Positions 10,561-20,705 of a DNA stretch of 64,000 nucleotides are shown one piece after another; positions within the stretch are counted from its first letter, which is position 1, and each line of letters starts with the position of its first letter. The notes beneath the pieces are model-generated. The model saw nothing but the letters and a program-made list of their open reading frames with translations, was not told the origin of the DNA and searched no databases. The DNA is taken from the NCBI RefSeq assembly GCF_000374145.1, contig NZ_KB893654.1, forward strand, positions 392,221 to 456,220. The letters run 5' to 3'. A program made the translations under genes and the position numbers. This DNA is from Neomegalonema perideroedes DSM 15528. Lineage in GTDB: Bacteria; Pseudomonadota; Alphaproteobacteria; Rhodobacterales; Rhodobacteraceae.

Positions 10561-11823
10561 ATGCGCGTCCTGCACGTCCTCGATCATTCCGCGCCGCTGC
10601 AGAGCGGCTACGTCACGCGCAGCCTCGGCGTCTTCGCCGCGCAGGAGGCCATGGGCTGGACGCCCGTCGGGCTGACCACGCCGCGTCATGAGCGGGCTCT
10701 GCGCCGCGCCGCCGCGGCCGCTCCGCGCGAGGAGCGCGCCGGAGGGCGCCGTTTTCTGCGCACGCCGGATTCGCGCGGCGGATTTCCGGCCCTGCTGCGC
10801 GAGATGTCGGCGAGCTACCGGCGAATCCTTCAGGCGGCGTCCGAAGACTCCTTCGACGTGATTCATGCCCATTCCCCCGCTTTGAACGCCTTGCCGACGA
10901 TCCAGGCGGGGCGCCGACTCGGTCTTCCCGTCGTATATGAAATCCGCGCCTTTTGGGAAGACGCCGCCGTCGATTCCGGGCGATTGAGGGAAGGCGGGCT
11001 CCGCTGGCGGTTGCAAAGACGCATGGAGGAGGCCGCCGTGCGCTCCTCGGACGCGGCGGCTGTCATCTGCGAGGGGCTGAAATCGGATCTCGTGGCGCGG
11101 GGATTCGCGCCGGAGCGTCTGACGCTGCTGCCCAACGCCGTGCGGGCCGCCGATTTCCCGAGCCTCGGGCCGCGCGACCCCGAGGCGGCGGCGGCTCTGG
11201 GTCTGGGCGCGGGGCCGATCTTCGGCTTCGCGGGCTCCTTTTACGCCTATGAAGGGCTGGATCTGCTGATCGAGGCCCTGCCGGAGGTCCGTCAGGCTCT
11301 GCCGGGGGCGCGGCTGCTGCTCATGGGCGGCGGGCCGGAGGAGGAGGCTTTGCGGCGTCTGGCGGCGCCTTTGGGCGAGGCCGTGGTCTTCACGGGGCGG
11401 CTCGCGCGCGAGGAGCTGCGGCGGCGCTTCGCGGCTCTGGACGCGGTGGTCCTGCCGCGCCGGGCCATGCGTCTGACTCATCTGACCACGCCGCTCAAGC
11501 CTCTGGAGGCCATGGCTCTGGGGCGTCCGGTGGCGGCCTCGGACGTCGGCGGACACAAGGAGTTGATCCGCGACGGCGAGACGGGGCGGCTTTTCCCCGC
11601 CGGAGACCGCGCGGCTCTGGTGGCGGCCATGGTCGAGACGGCGCGGGACTGGCGCTCCGGGGCGCTGGAGGCGCAGATCGAGACGGCGCGGGCCGAAGTC
11701 CTGCGCGAACGCGATTGGGCGGCGGCGGGGCCGCGCTATGCGGCGCTCTACGCCGAGGCGGCGCGGCGACGGGCGGCGCGGACCAAAGCGCCGCTTCCGG
11801 CCTGGGCCTCTTCTCTGGGCTAG
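10561..11823 (+). CDS. GT4-family glycosyltransferase (PEP-CTERM/XrtA-type)
   Basis: A 420-residue GT-B fold glycosyltransferase. The start MRVLHVLDHSAPLQSGY is close to what I remember of the exopolysaccharide glycosyltransferases found near exosortases (TIGR04063), although no exosortase or polysaccharide cluster is in view. The C-terminal half carries the GT4 donor-binding features: GSFYAYEGLDLLIEAL near 225-240, LMGGGPEEE near 258, and a KPLEAMALGRPVAASDVGGHKELI block near 313-335. A GGAG precedes the ATG. It probably transfers a sugar to a surface or secreted glycan at the cytoplasmic face of the membrane; donor and acceptor are unknown. Confidence 0.75.
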   Translation: MRVLHVLDHSAPLQSGYVTRSLGVFAAQEAMGWTPVGLTTPRHERALRRAAAAAPREERAGGRRFLRTPDSRGGFPALLREMSASYRRILQAASEDSFDVIHAHSPALNALPTIQAGRRLGLPVVYEIRAFWEDAAVDSGRLREGGLRWRLQRRMEEAAVRSSDAAAVICEGLKSDLVARGFAPERLTLLPNAVRAADFPSLGPRDPEAAAALGLGAGPIFGFAGSFYAYEGLDLLIEALPEVRQALPGARLLLMGGGPEEEALRRLAAPLGEAVVFTGRLAREELRRRFAALDAVVLPRRAMRLTHLTTPLKPLEAMALGRPVAASDVGGHKELIRDGETGRLFPAGDRAALVAAMVETARDWRSGALEAQIETARAEVLRERDWAAAGPRYAALYAEAARRRAARTKAPLPAWASSLG

Positions 11824-11916
11824 GCCGCGAAGGCGGATTGCGTCGGGGCTCCTCCCGGCGCATCCTGCGTCCCGCCGCCCCGAACTCAAGAGGGCGGGCG
11901 CGCAGGAGGAGCCCGG

Positions 11917-12531
11917 ATGTCTGAGCCTGTTCTTGAGGTCTGGTTCGATTTCGCGTCGAGCTATTCTTGTCCCGCCGTGATCCGGGTCGGAGATCTGGCG
12001 CGGGCGAAGGGGGGCCGGATTCTCTGGAAGCCCTTCATCCTCGGGCCGGTCTTCGCCCGCAACGGCCTGACTCAGCCGCCTTTCCTCGTCAGCGAGGATA
12101 AGCGCGCCTATATGATCCGCGATCTGGAGCGCCTTTGCGCGCCGCTCGGCCTGAGCTTCCGCCTGCCCGAGCCCTTTCCGCAAAACAGCGTTATGGCCGT
12201 GCGGCTGGCTCTGGCGGTCGAGGCGGAGCCTTGGGCTGAAGATTTCTACGTCCGCCTCTTCCGCGCCGAATTCGGCGCGGGCGCCCAGCTTCAGGATCCG
12301 GCGGTTCTGGCGGAGATCCTCGACGCCATGGGCCGGGACGGCGCGGCGCTCGTCGAGCGCGCCCGGAACGACCTCGACCTCAAGGCGGCCTTGCGGGCGC
12401 GGGTCGAGGAGGCGGCTCAGAAGCGCCTCTTCGGCGCTCCGAGCTTCATAACCTCCGGCGGAGAACTCTTCTGGGGCGACGACCGCCTCGAACAGGCGCT
12501 CGATTGGGCCGCCGCGCCCGAGAAGCTTTAG
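11917..12531 (+). CDS. 2-hydroxychromene-2-carboxylate isomerase family protein (DsbA-like kappa GST)
   Basis: A 204-residue protein of the DsbA-fold kappa-type glutathione transferase family that includes 2-hydroxychromene-2-carboxylate isomerase of naphthalene degradation. VWFDFASSYSCPA at residues 8-20 is the usual start of this fold, with Ser in the catalytic region, and LFGAPSFITSGGELFWGDDRLEQAL near the end is characteristic. No aromatic degradation genes are near, so its physiological substrate is unclear. It converges with ridA, and the two stop codons overlap by four bases. Confidence 0.8.
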   Translation: MSEPVLEVWFDFASSYSCPAVIRVGDLARAKGGRILWKPFILGPVFARNGLTQPPFLVSEDKRAYMIRDLERLCAPLGLSFRLPEPFPQNSVMAVRLALAVEAEPWAEDFYVRLFRAEFGAGAQLQDPAVLAEILDAMGRDGAALVERARNDLDLKAALRARVEEAAQKRLFGAPSFITSGGELFWGDDRLEQALDWAAAPEKL

Positions 12532-12989
12532 GCGATCTCGAAGACGCCCTCGATCTCGACCGGCGTGCCGCGCGGCAGAGAAGGCGCGCCCACGGCGGCG
12601 CGGGCGTGGCGTCCGGCGTCGCCGAGGATCTCGACCAGCACGTCCGAGGCGCCGTTGACCACTTCGGGATGCTGCGTGAACTCGGGGCCGGAGGCGACGA
12701 AGGCCGTCAGCTTCACCACGCGCTTCAGCCGCGAGAGGTCGCCGCCGAGCGCCGCCTTGACCTGAGCCAGCAGATTCAGCGCGCAGAGCTTGGCGGCTTC
12801 TTTGCCCTGCTCGACGCTCACGTCCTGACCGACCAGACCTTTGATCGTCAGAGCGCCGTTCGACATCGGCAATTGCCCCGAGACGAAGACCAGATTCCCC
12901 GAAACCACGAAAGGCACGTAATTGGCGGCGGGCGCCGCGGCGCTCGGCAGAGTCAGGCCGAGTTCGGCAAGGCGGGCTTCGACGGACAT
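12528..12989 (-). CDS. RidA/YjgF-family enamine/imine deaminase
   Basis: A 153-residue protein of the RidA (YjgF/YER057c/UK114) family, which hydrolyses reactive enamine and imine intermediates released by PLP enzymes such as threonine dehydratase. The segment VSGNLVFVSGQLPM near residues 29-42 and the C-terminal HARAAVGAPSLPRGTPVEIE are typical, and the arginine in ARAAVG fits the substrate-binding position. AAAGGAGA precedes ATG 12989. A threonine dehydratase gene lies further along at 29.9 kb, but there is no operon link. Confidence 0.85.
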   Translation of the reverse strand: MSVEARLAELGLTLPSAAAPAANYVPFVVSGNLVFVSGQLPMSNGALTIKGLVGQDVSVEQGKEAAKLCALNLLAQVKAALGGDLSRLKRVVKLTAFVASGPEFTQHPEVVNGASDVLVEILGDAGRHARAAVGAPSLPRGTPVEIEGVFEIA

Positions 12990-13555
12990 GCGGATCTCCT
13001 TTTGTGCAGATGATCCGCGAAACTCGCGCGCCGGAGCCGCGAAGGCAAGAGGGAAGGGCCTCCGCGCAAAACGGCGGCGGCGCATGGGCAATGAAAGATG
13101 GAGTTCCTCCCGCGTCTCCGCAGCTTCTAACTCCGGCGAATTCAGCGAACGGGAGGGGAGGATGGGCGCGGAGCGGAGCATGAGGCCCGGCGGTTCGGCG
13201 ATTCTCGCGGCGGCCTTCGGCGCGGCTCTGGAAGGGCGCCGGATGCGGCGGCTGCGGAATTCGCTCCGGGCGGCGGGCGGCGGGCGGCGGGGACGGCCCT
13301 CCGCTCTAGGAGAGCGACGACCGGGTCGCGGAGGGCGGCGTGCCGCTGTCCTCCCGCAACCGCATGGGGGAGGCGGGAGAGCTGGGCCTCCGGCTTCGCG
13401 CCCTGACGCCGCTGGAGCCCGAAGCTTGTCCCTGAGGCCGGGCGCAGAGGCGGCGCGACGGAAAAAAACGCGCTTTCCCGCCCGCCGAGCCTTGTTTCCG
13501 GGGCTCGCGCCTCCAAGGTGAATCCGGCGTGAAATCTTGTTCCGGGAGACAGAAG
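12990..13555. other. Intergenic stretch between ridA and the entericidin gene
   Basis: 566 bases with no convincing gene. It must hold the ridA promoter on the minus strand and the entericidin promoter on the plus strand, neither of which I can place. Inside it, an ATG at 13162 has a strong GGGAGGGGAGG before it and opens an arginine-rich frame. From 13310 to 13435 a different plus-strand frame shows codon choice like the surrounding genes. See the findings for the possible frameshifted remnant. Confidence 0.4.
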
Positions 13556-13687
13556 ATGAAGAACCTCCGCCTTTCCGCCGTTCTGATGCTCGTCGCGGCT
13601 CTGGCCGCCGGCTGCGCCAACACCGTGCGCGGCGTCGGCGCCGACGTGAAGGGCACCGCTCAGGCCGTCGAAGACGTCGTCCGGTGA
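13556..13687 (+). CDS. Entericidin-family small lipoprotein
   Basis: A 43-residue lipoprotein. The signal peptide MKNLRLSAVLMLVAALAAGC ends in the lipobox LAAGC with Cys20, and the mature part ANTVRGVGADVKGTAQAVEDVV matches the entericidin A/B pattern. In enteric bacteria entericidins form an antidote/toxin pair tied to stationary phase; in alphaproteobacteria single copies are common and their role is unsettled. GGGAGA precedes the ATG. A GC-rich hairpin follows 29 bases after the stop. Confidence 0.85.
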   Translation: MKNLRLSAVLMLVAALAAGCANTVRGVGADVKGTAQAVEDVVR

Positions 13688-13716
13688 GGATTTCAGAGGC
13701 TTGAGCCTCCGCGTCG

Positions 13717-13750
13717 GGCCGCGCTCCTCCGAGGAGGGGCGCGGCCTTCG
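13717..13750 (+). terminator. Probable terminator after the entericidin gene
   Basis: A stem GGCCGCGC/GCGCGGCC (13717-13724 with 13739-13746) encloses a second pairing CCTCC/GGAGG and is followed by TTCGTCTTGTC. The T-run is broken, so it is a moderate candidate. Confidence 0.5.
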
Positions 13751-13763
13751 TCTTGTCAGGGCC

Positions 13764-14324
13764 TCAGCGGCTGTAGGTCAGCGTCCGCCGGACCGAGCCG
13801 AGGCTATGCCCCTCGACCATGGCGCCGGTCAGGCCGCCGGTGGCTCCGGCGAGATCCGGCAGCTTCCCGACGCTCAGGGCGTAGAGCGTGAATTGATAGC
13901 GATGCAGCCCATGGCCGACGGGCGGGCAGGGGCCGCCATAGGCGAAGGGGCCGAAATCGGTGTAGCCCTGACGCGCGCCCTCGGGCAGAGCGCCGCTTTC
14001 CGGGCCGCCCGCGCCTTGCTCCAGTCCCGTGGCCGAGGCGGGGATGTCCAGAACCGCCCAATGCCAGAAGCCGGAGATGGTCGGGGCGTCCGGATCGTAC
14101 ATCACGAGCGCGAAGCTTTTGGTCCCTTCGGGCGCGCCGCTCCAGGAGACTTCCGGCGAAACGTTGCCGCCCGAGCAGCCGAAGCCGTCGAAGACCATCT
14201 CCTCAGGGACGCGGGCGCCCTCTGCGAGGCCGCCGACCTCCAGCGTGAAGGGCGCGGCCTCCTGAGCGAAGGCGGAGGAGGAGGCGAGCAGGGCGCTCAG
14301 GAAGGCGAGGGGCGGGCGGCGCAT
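13764..14324 (-). CDS. YbhB/YbcL-type phosphatidylethanolamine-binding protein homologue
   Basis: A 186-residue exported member of the PEBP (Raf-kinase-inhibitor-like) family. A signal peptide ends at SSSAFAQ near residue 21. The ligand-pocket signatures are present: MYDPDAPT near 81, HWAVLDIP near 95, and YGGPCPPVGHGLHRYQF near 136-152. Bacterial members bind small anionic ligands, and their biological role is not well known. ATG 14324 follows GGGAG; an earlier ATG at 14363 would put a charged extension before the signal peptide. It is convergent with the entericidin gene. Confidence 0.85.
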   Translation of the reverse strand: MRRPPLAFLSALLASSSAFAQEAAPFTLEVGGLAEGARVPEEMVFDGFGCSGGNVSPEVSWSGAPEGTKSFALVMYDPDAPTISGFWHWAVLDIPASATGLEQGAGGPESGALPEGARQGYTDFGPFAYGGPCPPVGHGLHRYQFTLYALSVGKLPDLAGATGGLTGAMVEGHSLGSVRRTLTYSR

Positions 14325-14413
14325 GGAGGATCTCCCGAATCCATGAAAGAACGGCCGCGCCATTCTGACGGCTCCGCGCGGCGGCGTCTTCTCCCCGATG
14401 GTCGCGCGCCCTG

Positions 14414-14447
14414 AAAAAACCCCCTCCCGCTCGCGCGGAAGGGGGCC
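14414..14447 (-). terminator. Rho-independent terminator of groESL
   Basis: Read on the minus strand, CCCCCTTCCGC pairs with GCGGGAGGGGG around a GCGA loop, followed directly by six T. It lies 42 bases after the groL stop codon. Confidence 0.85.
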
Positions 14448-14488
14448 TGACTTGCGAAGGCCGGAGGACCGGGCTTCCGATCCTGAGA

Positions 14489-16141
<1,653 letters not shown>

Positions 16142-16188
16142 TTAAATTCTATGGCGATGAAGGAAGGGAGGGGCGATCAGCCTCCGTC

Positions 16189-16479
16189 TCAGACCTCGAG
16201 AACGCCGAGGATGTCCGATTCCTTCATGATCAGAAGGTCTTCGCCGTCGATCTTCACTTCGGTGCCCGACCATTTGCCGAAGAGGATGCGGTCGCCGGCC
16301 TTGACGTCCGGGGCCACGCGCTTGCCGTCCTCGTCGCGGGCGCCCTTGCCCACCGAGACCACGACGCCCTCCTGGGGCTTCTCTTTGGCGCTGTCGGGGA
16401 TGATCAGGCCGCCCTTGGTCTTCTCGTCGCTCTCGACGCGGCGGACGAGCACGCGGTCGTGCAGGGGATGGAATTTCAT
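16189..16479 (-). CDS. groS: Co-chaperonin GroES (Hsp10)
   Basis: A 96-residue lid subunit of the GroEL chamber. It starts [16 protein letters not shown], has the mobile loop [16 protein letters not shown] at about 20-36 that contacts GroEL, and ends in [15 protein letters not shown] lies before the ATG. It is the first gene of the operon and is 59 bases upstream of groL on the minus strand. Confidence 0.98.
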   Translation of the reverse strand: MKFHPLHDRVLVRRVESDEKTKGGLIIPDSAKEKPQEGVVVSVGKGARDEDGKRVAPDVKAGDRILFGKWSGTEVKIDGEDLLIMKESDILGVLEV

Positions 16480-16572
16480 GGGAAGCTCCTGAAGCTTTCG
16501 GCTTGCCCCGGCCGGCGGGCCGGGCGGAATTCTGGAGCCCGGCGCTGGCCCGAGCGGGCCGCCTCCGGGGCG

Positions 16573-16599
16573 TTGGCACTCATCAAAGGCGAGTGCTAA
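16573..16599. promoter_or_regulatory. CIRCE element (HrcA operator) of groESL
   Basis: Read on the minus strand, TTAGCACTC, nine bases, then GAGTGCCAA; the consensus is TTAGCACTC-N9-GAGTGCTAA, so one base differs. HrcA binds this palindrome and represses groESL until heat titrates it away from GroEL. It lies just downstream of the promoter, as usual. hrcA itself is not in the window. Confidence 0.92.
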
Positions 16600-16613
16600 C
16601 GACGTCGAGGGGG

Positions 16614-16642
16614 GATATAGACCGGGCCCGGAAGAGCGTCAA
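16614..16642 (-). promoter_or_regulatory. Sigma-70-type promoter of groESL
   Basis: On the minus strand TTGACG (16642-16637) and TATATC (16619-16614) are 17 bases apart, close to the vegetative consensus. The CIRCE element follows about 14 bases downstream, within the early transcript. The combination supports HrcA control with no need for a heat-shock sigma factor. Confidence 0.75.
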
Positions 16643-17087
16643 GGCCGTCGCGCGCAAAAGATCAGGCGGTCCGGAGGAGGCGGGCGGAGGTTCGGGGCCT
16701 TGGCCGGGGCGGGGGCGGGGCGGGGGCGGGGCGGCGGGAAACCTATCCGAAGGAACAGGATCGGATAAACTCCGCATCTCTCTTTTTGCGATGCGCGAAT
16801 CACGCCCCGCTTCCGCGCTGCGGCGGCGAAGAAGGCCGGGCGCGCTCCGCAAGCCGGGGCGGATCAAGGCGAGAATAAGGCGATATTCCGCTATCAGACG
16901 AAAATCTCTGATAAAATCTCGTGATGAGAGAGCAAGACTAACCCACCGAATAGGGTCCCGACGCCGCTCAAGCCCTTGTGGGGAGGCGCTGATTCGCTTA
17001 AAGTTAACGCCAGTTCCAAAACGAGTTTGAAGACCTGTCCGACGTCGCTCCTTCGCCGCGTTGGGCCACGATCCAGCGGGGGACCGA
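16643..17087. other. Intergenic stretch between groES and the NarL-type regulator
   Basis: About 445 bases without a gene. Two perfect inverted repeats stand out: TATCCGA-N10-TCGGATA at 16744-16767 and TATCAGA-N8-TCTGATA at 16892-16913. The part from 16860 to 16950 is AT-rich and is the likely promoter region of the response regulator. The G-rich run at 16700-16740 is low complexity. Confidence 0.5.
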
Positions 17088-17690
17088 ATGCGGATTTTAT
17101 TGGCCGACGATCATGGACTGGTGCGCGACGCGCTGGGCGATCTGCTGCGCCGGACCGACGCCGAGCCGATTCTGGCTTCGTCGCTCGACGAAGCCATCGC
17201 CGTGGCTGCGGCGGCTTCGGAGCCCTTCAGCGCGATCGTCCTCGACTATATGATGCCCGGCATGAACGGCCTCGACGGGCTGGAGAAGATGAAGGCGGAG
17301 GCCAAAGGCGCCCCCGTGGCCATCATCTCCGGCGCGGCCGCGGGCGAGGTCGCCGCGCGCGCCAAAGCCGCGGGAGCCGCCGGCTTCCTCTCCAAGACCG
17401 ACGGCGCCGAGGCCCTCGTGGACGCCATCCACGAAATCGCCGACGGCGAGCAGATCTTCCCCGAAGAGCCCATCGGCCCCTCGGATGAAACCGGCCTCAC
17501 CCGCCGCGAACGCGAGGTTTTGAGCTATCTCTATCGAGGGCTTCAAAACAAAGAGATCGCCCGGGTGCTGAACTTGCGCGAAGTGACCGTGAAGCTCCAT
17601 GTGCGTTCGGTCTGCCGCAAGCTGAAGGTGGCCAATCGGACTCAGGCCGCCATGCGCGGCCGTGAGATGGGCGTCCTGCCGACCATTTGA
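17088..17690 (+). CDS. NarL/LuxR-family response regulator
   Basis: A 200-residue two-component regulator. The receiver domain has Asp7/Asp8, phospho-acceptor Asp53 (VLDYMMPGMNG) and Lys103. The LuxR-type helix-turn-helix spans about 136-196 (LTRREREVLSYLYRGLQNKEIARVL...). No sensor kinase is adjacent, so its partner must be elsewhere. ATG 17088 follows GGGGGA; a TTG at 17061 is in frame but less likely. Two inverted repeats in the upstream gap may be its own or another regulator's sites. Its target genes are unknown. Confidence 0.88.
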   Translation: MRILLADDHGLVRDALGDLLRRTDAEPILASSLDEAIAVAAAASEPFSAIVLDYMMPGMNGLDGLEKMKAEAKGAPVAIISGAAAGEVAARAKAAGAAGFLSKTDGAEALVDAIHEIADGEQIFPEEPIGPSDETGLTRREREVLSYLYRGLQNKEIARVLNLREVTVKLHVRSVCRKLKVANRTQAAMRGREMGVLPTI

Positions 17691-17759
17691 CGCGGTCGCC
17701 CTTCGGATCGCCTGCAGAGGGACAGGCGCGCTTCTTTATCGCTATCTCCACTGACTTAG

Positions 17760-17789
17760 AGCCTCGTTCCTTGCGGACGAGGCTTTTTT
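17760..17789 (+). terminator. Rho-independent terminator after the NarL-type regulator
   Basis: AGCCTCGT (17760-17767) pairs perfectly with ACGAGGCT (17777-17784), followed by six T. Confidence 0.88.
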
Positions 17790-17903
17790 CCTGTCCCAAT
17801 CCGATCAAGGGCCTGATCGGGGGGAGGCTTGACCGGGGGAGGGCGGATCGGTCAGAAGGCCCAAGGGCGAAGAGCCCATGATCCTGATCCCGGAGAGCCC
17901 TGC

Positions 17904-18449
17904 ATGCGCCTCAGCCGTCGTTTCGCCCTCGCCCTCGCCCTTGGGGCGCCGCTCGCAGGCTGCGGCGAGAGCGAGAAGGCCGCCGCTCCGGGCTTTCCCG
18001 AGCGCGCGCCGGGGCTCTGGGAGCAGCTTTCGGCCATAGACGGGCTGGAGGCGCGGGGCGTCTCCCGGGTCTGCGTGGATTCCGCTTCGGATCAGACCCT
18101 CTGGGCCTTTTCGCAAGGGCAGGGGTTTTGTGCTCTGAAGGAGAAGAAGGCCGGAGGCGCCTATGTCGCGGAATGCCGTCAGGGCGGGTTGATCCTCACC
18201 AATGACATCGCGCTCTCGGGCGATTTCAAAAGCGCCTATGAGATGAAGATCTCCACCCGCATGGCGGCGGGCGACAAGGCCACGCCTATGGAGAAGCTCA
18301 TGGCGTCCTCGCCCGCGCCCTCCGCGACCATCTCGGCGCGGCGGATCGGGGATTGTCCGGCGGGGATCCGGCCCGGGGATTTCCTCATCGACGGCGCGGT
18401 GGTCAGCAATCTCGTCGAGCGCGCGGCGGATCTTCAGGAGCAGGATTGA
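17904..18449 (+). CDS. DUF3617-type lipoprotein
   Basis: A 181-residue predicted lipoprotein. The signal peptide ends in LAGC with Cys20. The mature part contains PGLWEQ, VCVDSASD, several cysteines and a KSAYEMKISTRM segment, a pattern I associate with the DUF3617 family (function unknown, periplasmic or membrane-anchored). GGAGAG lies before ATG 17904. It stands alone between two terminators, so it is probably transcribed by itself. Confidence 0.65.
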   Translation: MRLSRRFALALALGAPLAGCGESEKAAAPGFPERAPGLWEQLSAIDGLEARGVSRVCVDSASDQTLWAFSQGQGFCALKEKKAGGAYVAECRQGGLILTNDIALSGDFKSAYEMKISTRMAAGDKATPMEKLMASSPAPSATISARRIGDCPAGIRPGDFLIDGAVVSNLVERAADLQEQD

Positions 18450-18471
18450 AAAAGGGGGCCGCGAGGCCCCC
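18448..18471. terminator. Terminator between the DUF3617 gene and fadB
   Basis: GGGGGCC (18454-18460) and GGCCCCC (18465-18471) form a perfect stem around GCGA. On the minus strand the stem is followed by a run of T (A at 18449-18453), so it mainly serves the fad operon; on the plus strand only TT follows. Confidence 0.8.
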
Positions 18472-18497
18472 TTCCATGCGGCGTGAGGTGAGGCCGA

Positions 18498-20693
18498 TCA
18501 GGCCGCCGCCTTCTCCTGAGGGGCGAAGCGGCCATAAAAGCTTTCGCCCTTCGCGGCCAAATCGCGCAGGATCTTCGGCGCCGTGAAGCGCTCGCCGAAT
18601 TTGGCGGTCAGCTCGTCGCAAAGCGCGACGGCTTTTTTCGCGCCCATGAGATCCAGCCAGGAGAAAGGCCCGCCCGACCAGGGCGCGAAGCCCCAGCCCA
18701 TGATCGCGCCCACGTCGCCCTCGCGGATGTCGGTGAGCACGCCCTCTTCGAGCGCCCGCACGGCCTCCAGAGCCTGAATCAGCAGGAGGCGGTTCGTGAC
18801 CTCCTGAGCGGCGGGCTGGTCGGCCTTGGGCGGCCAGAGCTGACGCAGCTCCGGCCAGATCCCCTGACGCTTGCCCGCCTCGTCATAGACGTAAAAGCCC
18901 GACTTCGACTTGCGGCCGAGGCGTCCGCGCTTGCCCGCCAGCTCCTCCAGCACGTCGTCGGCGGGGGAGGCGGGATAGGCCGCGCCCATGGCCGCCTTGG
19001 TGGCCGTCGCGATCTTCAGGCCAAGCTCAAGCGAAGTCTCGTCGGTGAGCTGAAGCGGCCCGACGGGCATTCCGGCGTTCTTGGCGGCGTTGTCGATCAA
19101 GGCGGGCTCGACGCCCTCGGCCACCATGCGGATTCCCTCGTTGAGGTAAGGGATGATGCAGCGGTTGGCGTAGAAGAAGCGCGCGTCGTTGACCACGATG
19201 GGCGTCTTGCGGATCTGCCGGACGTAATCCAGAGCCTTGGCCACGGCGGCGTCGCCGGTCTTCTCGCCCTTGATGATCTCGACGAGGTTCATCTTGTGGA
19301 CCGGAGAGAAGAAATGCACGCCGATGAAGTTCTTGGCGTCGCGGCTGGCCTTGGCGAGGCCCGAAATCGGCAAGGTGGAGGTGTTGGTGGCGAAGATCGC
19401 GTCCGGGGCGAGATGGGCCTCCGCCTTCTGAGTGGCCTCGGCCTTGATCTTCGGATCCTCGAAGACCGCCTCGATGACGAAATCGCAGCCCTTGAGCGCG
19501 GCGTAATCCGGCGTGGCGGTCACGCGGGCCAAGACGGCCTCGGCGGCCTCCTTGGTCATGCGCTTCTTGCTCACGCTTTCCTCAAGCAGCCCGGCGATGG
19601 TCGCCTTGCCTTTGTCGGCGGCGGCTTGGTCGCGGTCGATCAGCACGACCTCGATTCCGGCGTTGGCCGAGACATAGGCCACGCCCGCGCCCATCATGCC
19701 CGCGCCCAGAACGCCGAGCTTCTTGGTCTTCATGTCCGGCACGCCCGTCGGGCGGTTGGCGCCCTTCTCGATGGCCTGCTTATTGATGAAGAGGCTGCGG
19801 ATCATCGCCGAAGAGCGCGGGTCCATCAGCACATGGGTGAACCAACGCGCCTCGATGCGCAGCGCGGCGTCCATGGGGACCATCGCGCCCTCGTAGATCG
19901 CCGAGAGCATGGCGTTGACCTGAGGCATGACTCCGGCGGTCTTGCCATGGGTCATGGCCGCGCCGCCGAGGAAGTTCGGCATGCCCTGAGGCGTGTAAGG
20001 CGCGCCGCCGGGGAATTTGAATCCCTTGGCGTCCCAAGGCTTCACGGCGTCGGCGGGAGTCGCGGCGCGCGCCCAGTCGACGGCCTTCCGCACGAGTTCG
20101 TCGGCGGGGACGATCTCGTCGATGACCATATTCGCCTTGGCCTTCTTCGGATCGAGCAGCTTGCCTTCGAGCAGAAGGGGCGCCGCGCCGAGAAGTCCGA
20201 GCATGCGCACGAGGCGGGTGGTGCCGCCCGCGCCGGGGAAGACGCCGACCATCACTTCCGGCAGGCCGAGCTTGGCCTTGGGGTTGTCGGCGGCGAAGCG
20301 GCGATGTCCCGCGAGCAGAAGCTCGAAGACGCCGCCCAGAGCCGTGCCGGGAGTCGCCACCGCGACCGGCTTGCCGCCGGTCTCGATCCGCCGGTAGACG
20401 CCATGCAGCGCCATGACGAAGCCGAAGAGCGCTTCGGCGGGATTGCCGCCTGCGGCCTCGGCCTTCAGGCGGATTTCGGCCAGCATGTTGAGATCCACGC
20501 CGCCGCCCATATCGGGCTTGCCGGAAGTGATGACGATGCCTTTGACCGCGTCATTGGCCAAAGCGGCCTCGACTTCGGCGGAGAGGCTTTTGATTCCGGC
20601 CTCGTCCAGCACGTTCATCGAACGGCCGGGCAGGTCGAAGGTGAGGACGGCCACGTCGCCGCCGTCGATGCGGGTGGTGAAAGCTTCAGTCAT
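18498..20693 (-). CDS. fadB: Fatty-acid oxidation multifunctional protein: enoyl-CoA hydratase / 3-hydroxyacyl-CoA dehydrogenase
   Basis: A 731-residue bifunctional beta-oxidation enzyme. The N-terminal crotonase domain (about 1-190) has the oxyanion segment [16 protein letters not shown] and [20 protein letters not shown]. The NAD-binding dehydrogenase domain begins near 325 with [11 protein letters not shown] and includes [14 protein letters not shown] with the catalytic histidine. It hydrates trans-2-enoyl-CoA and oxidises the product to 3-ketoacyl-CoA for the thiolase encoded just upstream. I chose ATG 20693, seven bases after AGGAGG, over the ATG at 20699, which is too close to that site. 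It is the last gene of the merR-acd-fadA-fadB operon. Confidence 0.93.
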   Translation of the reverse strand: MTEAFTTRIDGGDVAVLTFDLPGRSMNVLDEAGIKSLSAEVEAALANDAVKGIVITSGKPDMGGGVDLNMLAEIRLKAEAAGGNPAEALFGFVMALHGVYRRIETGGKPVAVATPGTALGGVFELLLAGHRRFAADNPKAKLGLPEVMVGVFPGAGGTTRLVRMLGLLGAAPLLLEGKLLDPKKAKANMVIDEIVPADELVRKAVDWARAATPADAVKPWDAKGFKFPGGAPYTPQGMPNFLGGAAMTHGKTAGVMPQVNAMLSAIYEGAMVPMDAALRIEARWFTHVLMDPRSSAMIRSLFINKQAIEKGANRPTGVPDMKTKKLGVLGAGMMGAGVAYVSANAGIEVVLIDRDQAAADKGKATIAGLLEESVSKKRMTKEAAEAVLARVTATPDYAALKGCDFVIEAVFEDPKIKAEATQKAEAHLAPDAIFATNTSTLPISGLAKASRDAKNFIGVHFFSPVHKMNLVEIIKGEKTGDAAVAKALDYVRQIRKTPIVVNDARFFYANRCIIPYLNEGIRMVAEGVEPALIDNAAKNAGMPVGPLQLTDETSLELGLKIATATKAAMGAAYPASPADDVLEELAGKRGRLGRKSKSGFYVYDEAGKRQGIWPELRQLWPPKADQPAAQEVTNRLLLIQALEAVRALEEGVLTDIREGDVGAIMGWGFAPWSGGPFSWLDLMGAKKAVALCDELTAKFGERFTAPKILRDLAAKGESFYGRFAPQEKAAA

Positions 20694-20705
20694 GACCATT
20701 CCTCC

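Noticed and set aside
9994..12183. A 729-residue minus-strand frame across the glycosyltransferase and isomerase genes
   Set aside because: Only its last 97 residues have a signal peptide and ribosome-binding site and look real; the rest is the shadow of two well-supported plus-strand genes.
13162..13521. Arginine-rich frame with a strong ribosome-binding site
   Set aside because: About 120 residues of Arg, Gly, Ala and Pro without a recognisable domain; not strong enough to list as a gene, though kept as a frameshift question in the findings.
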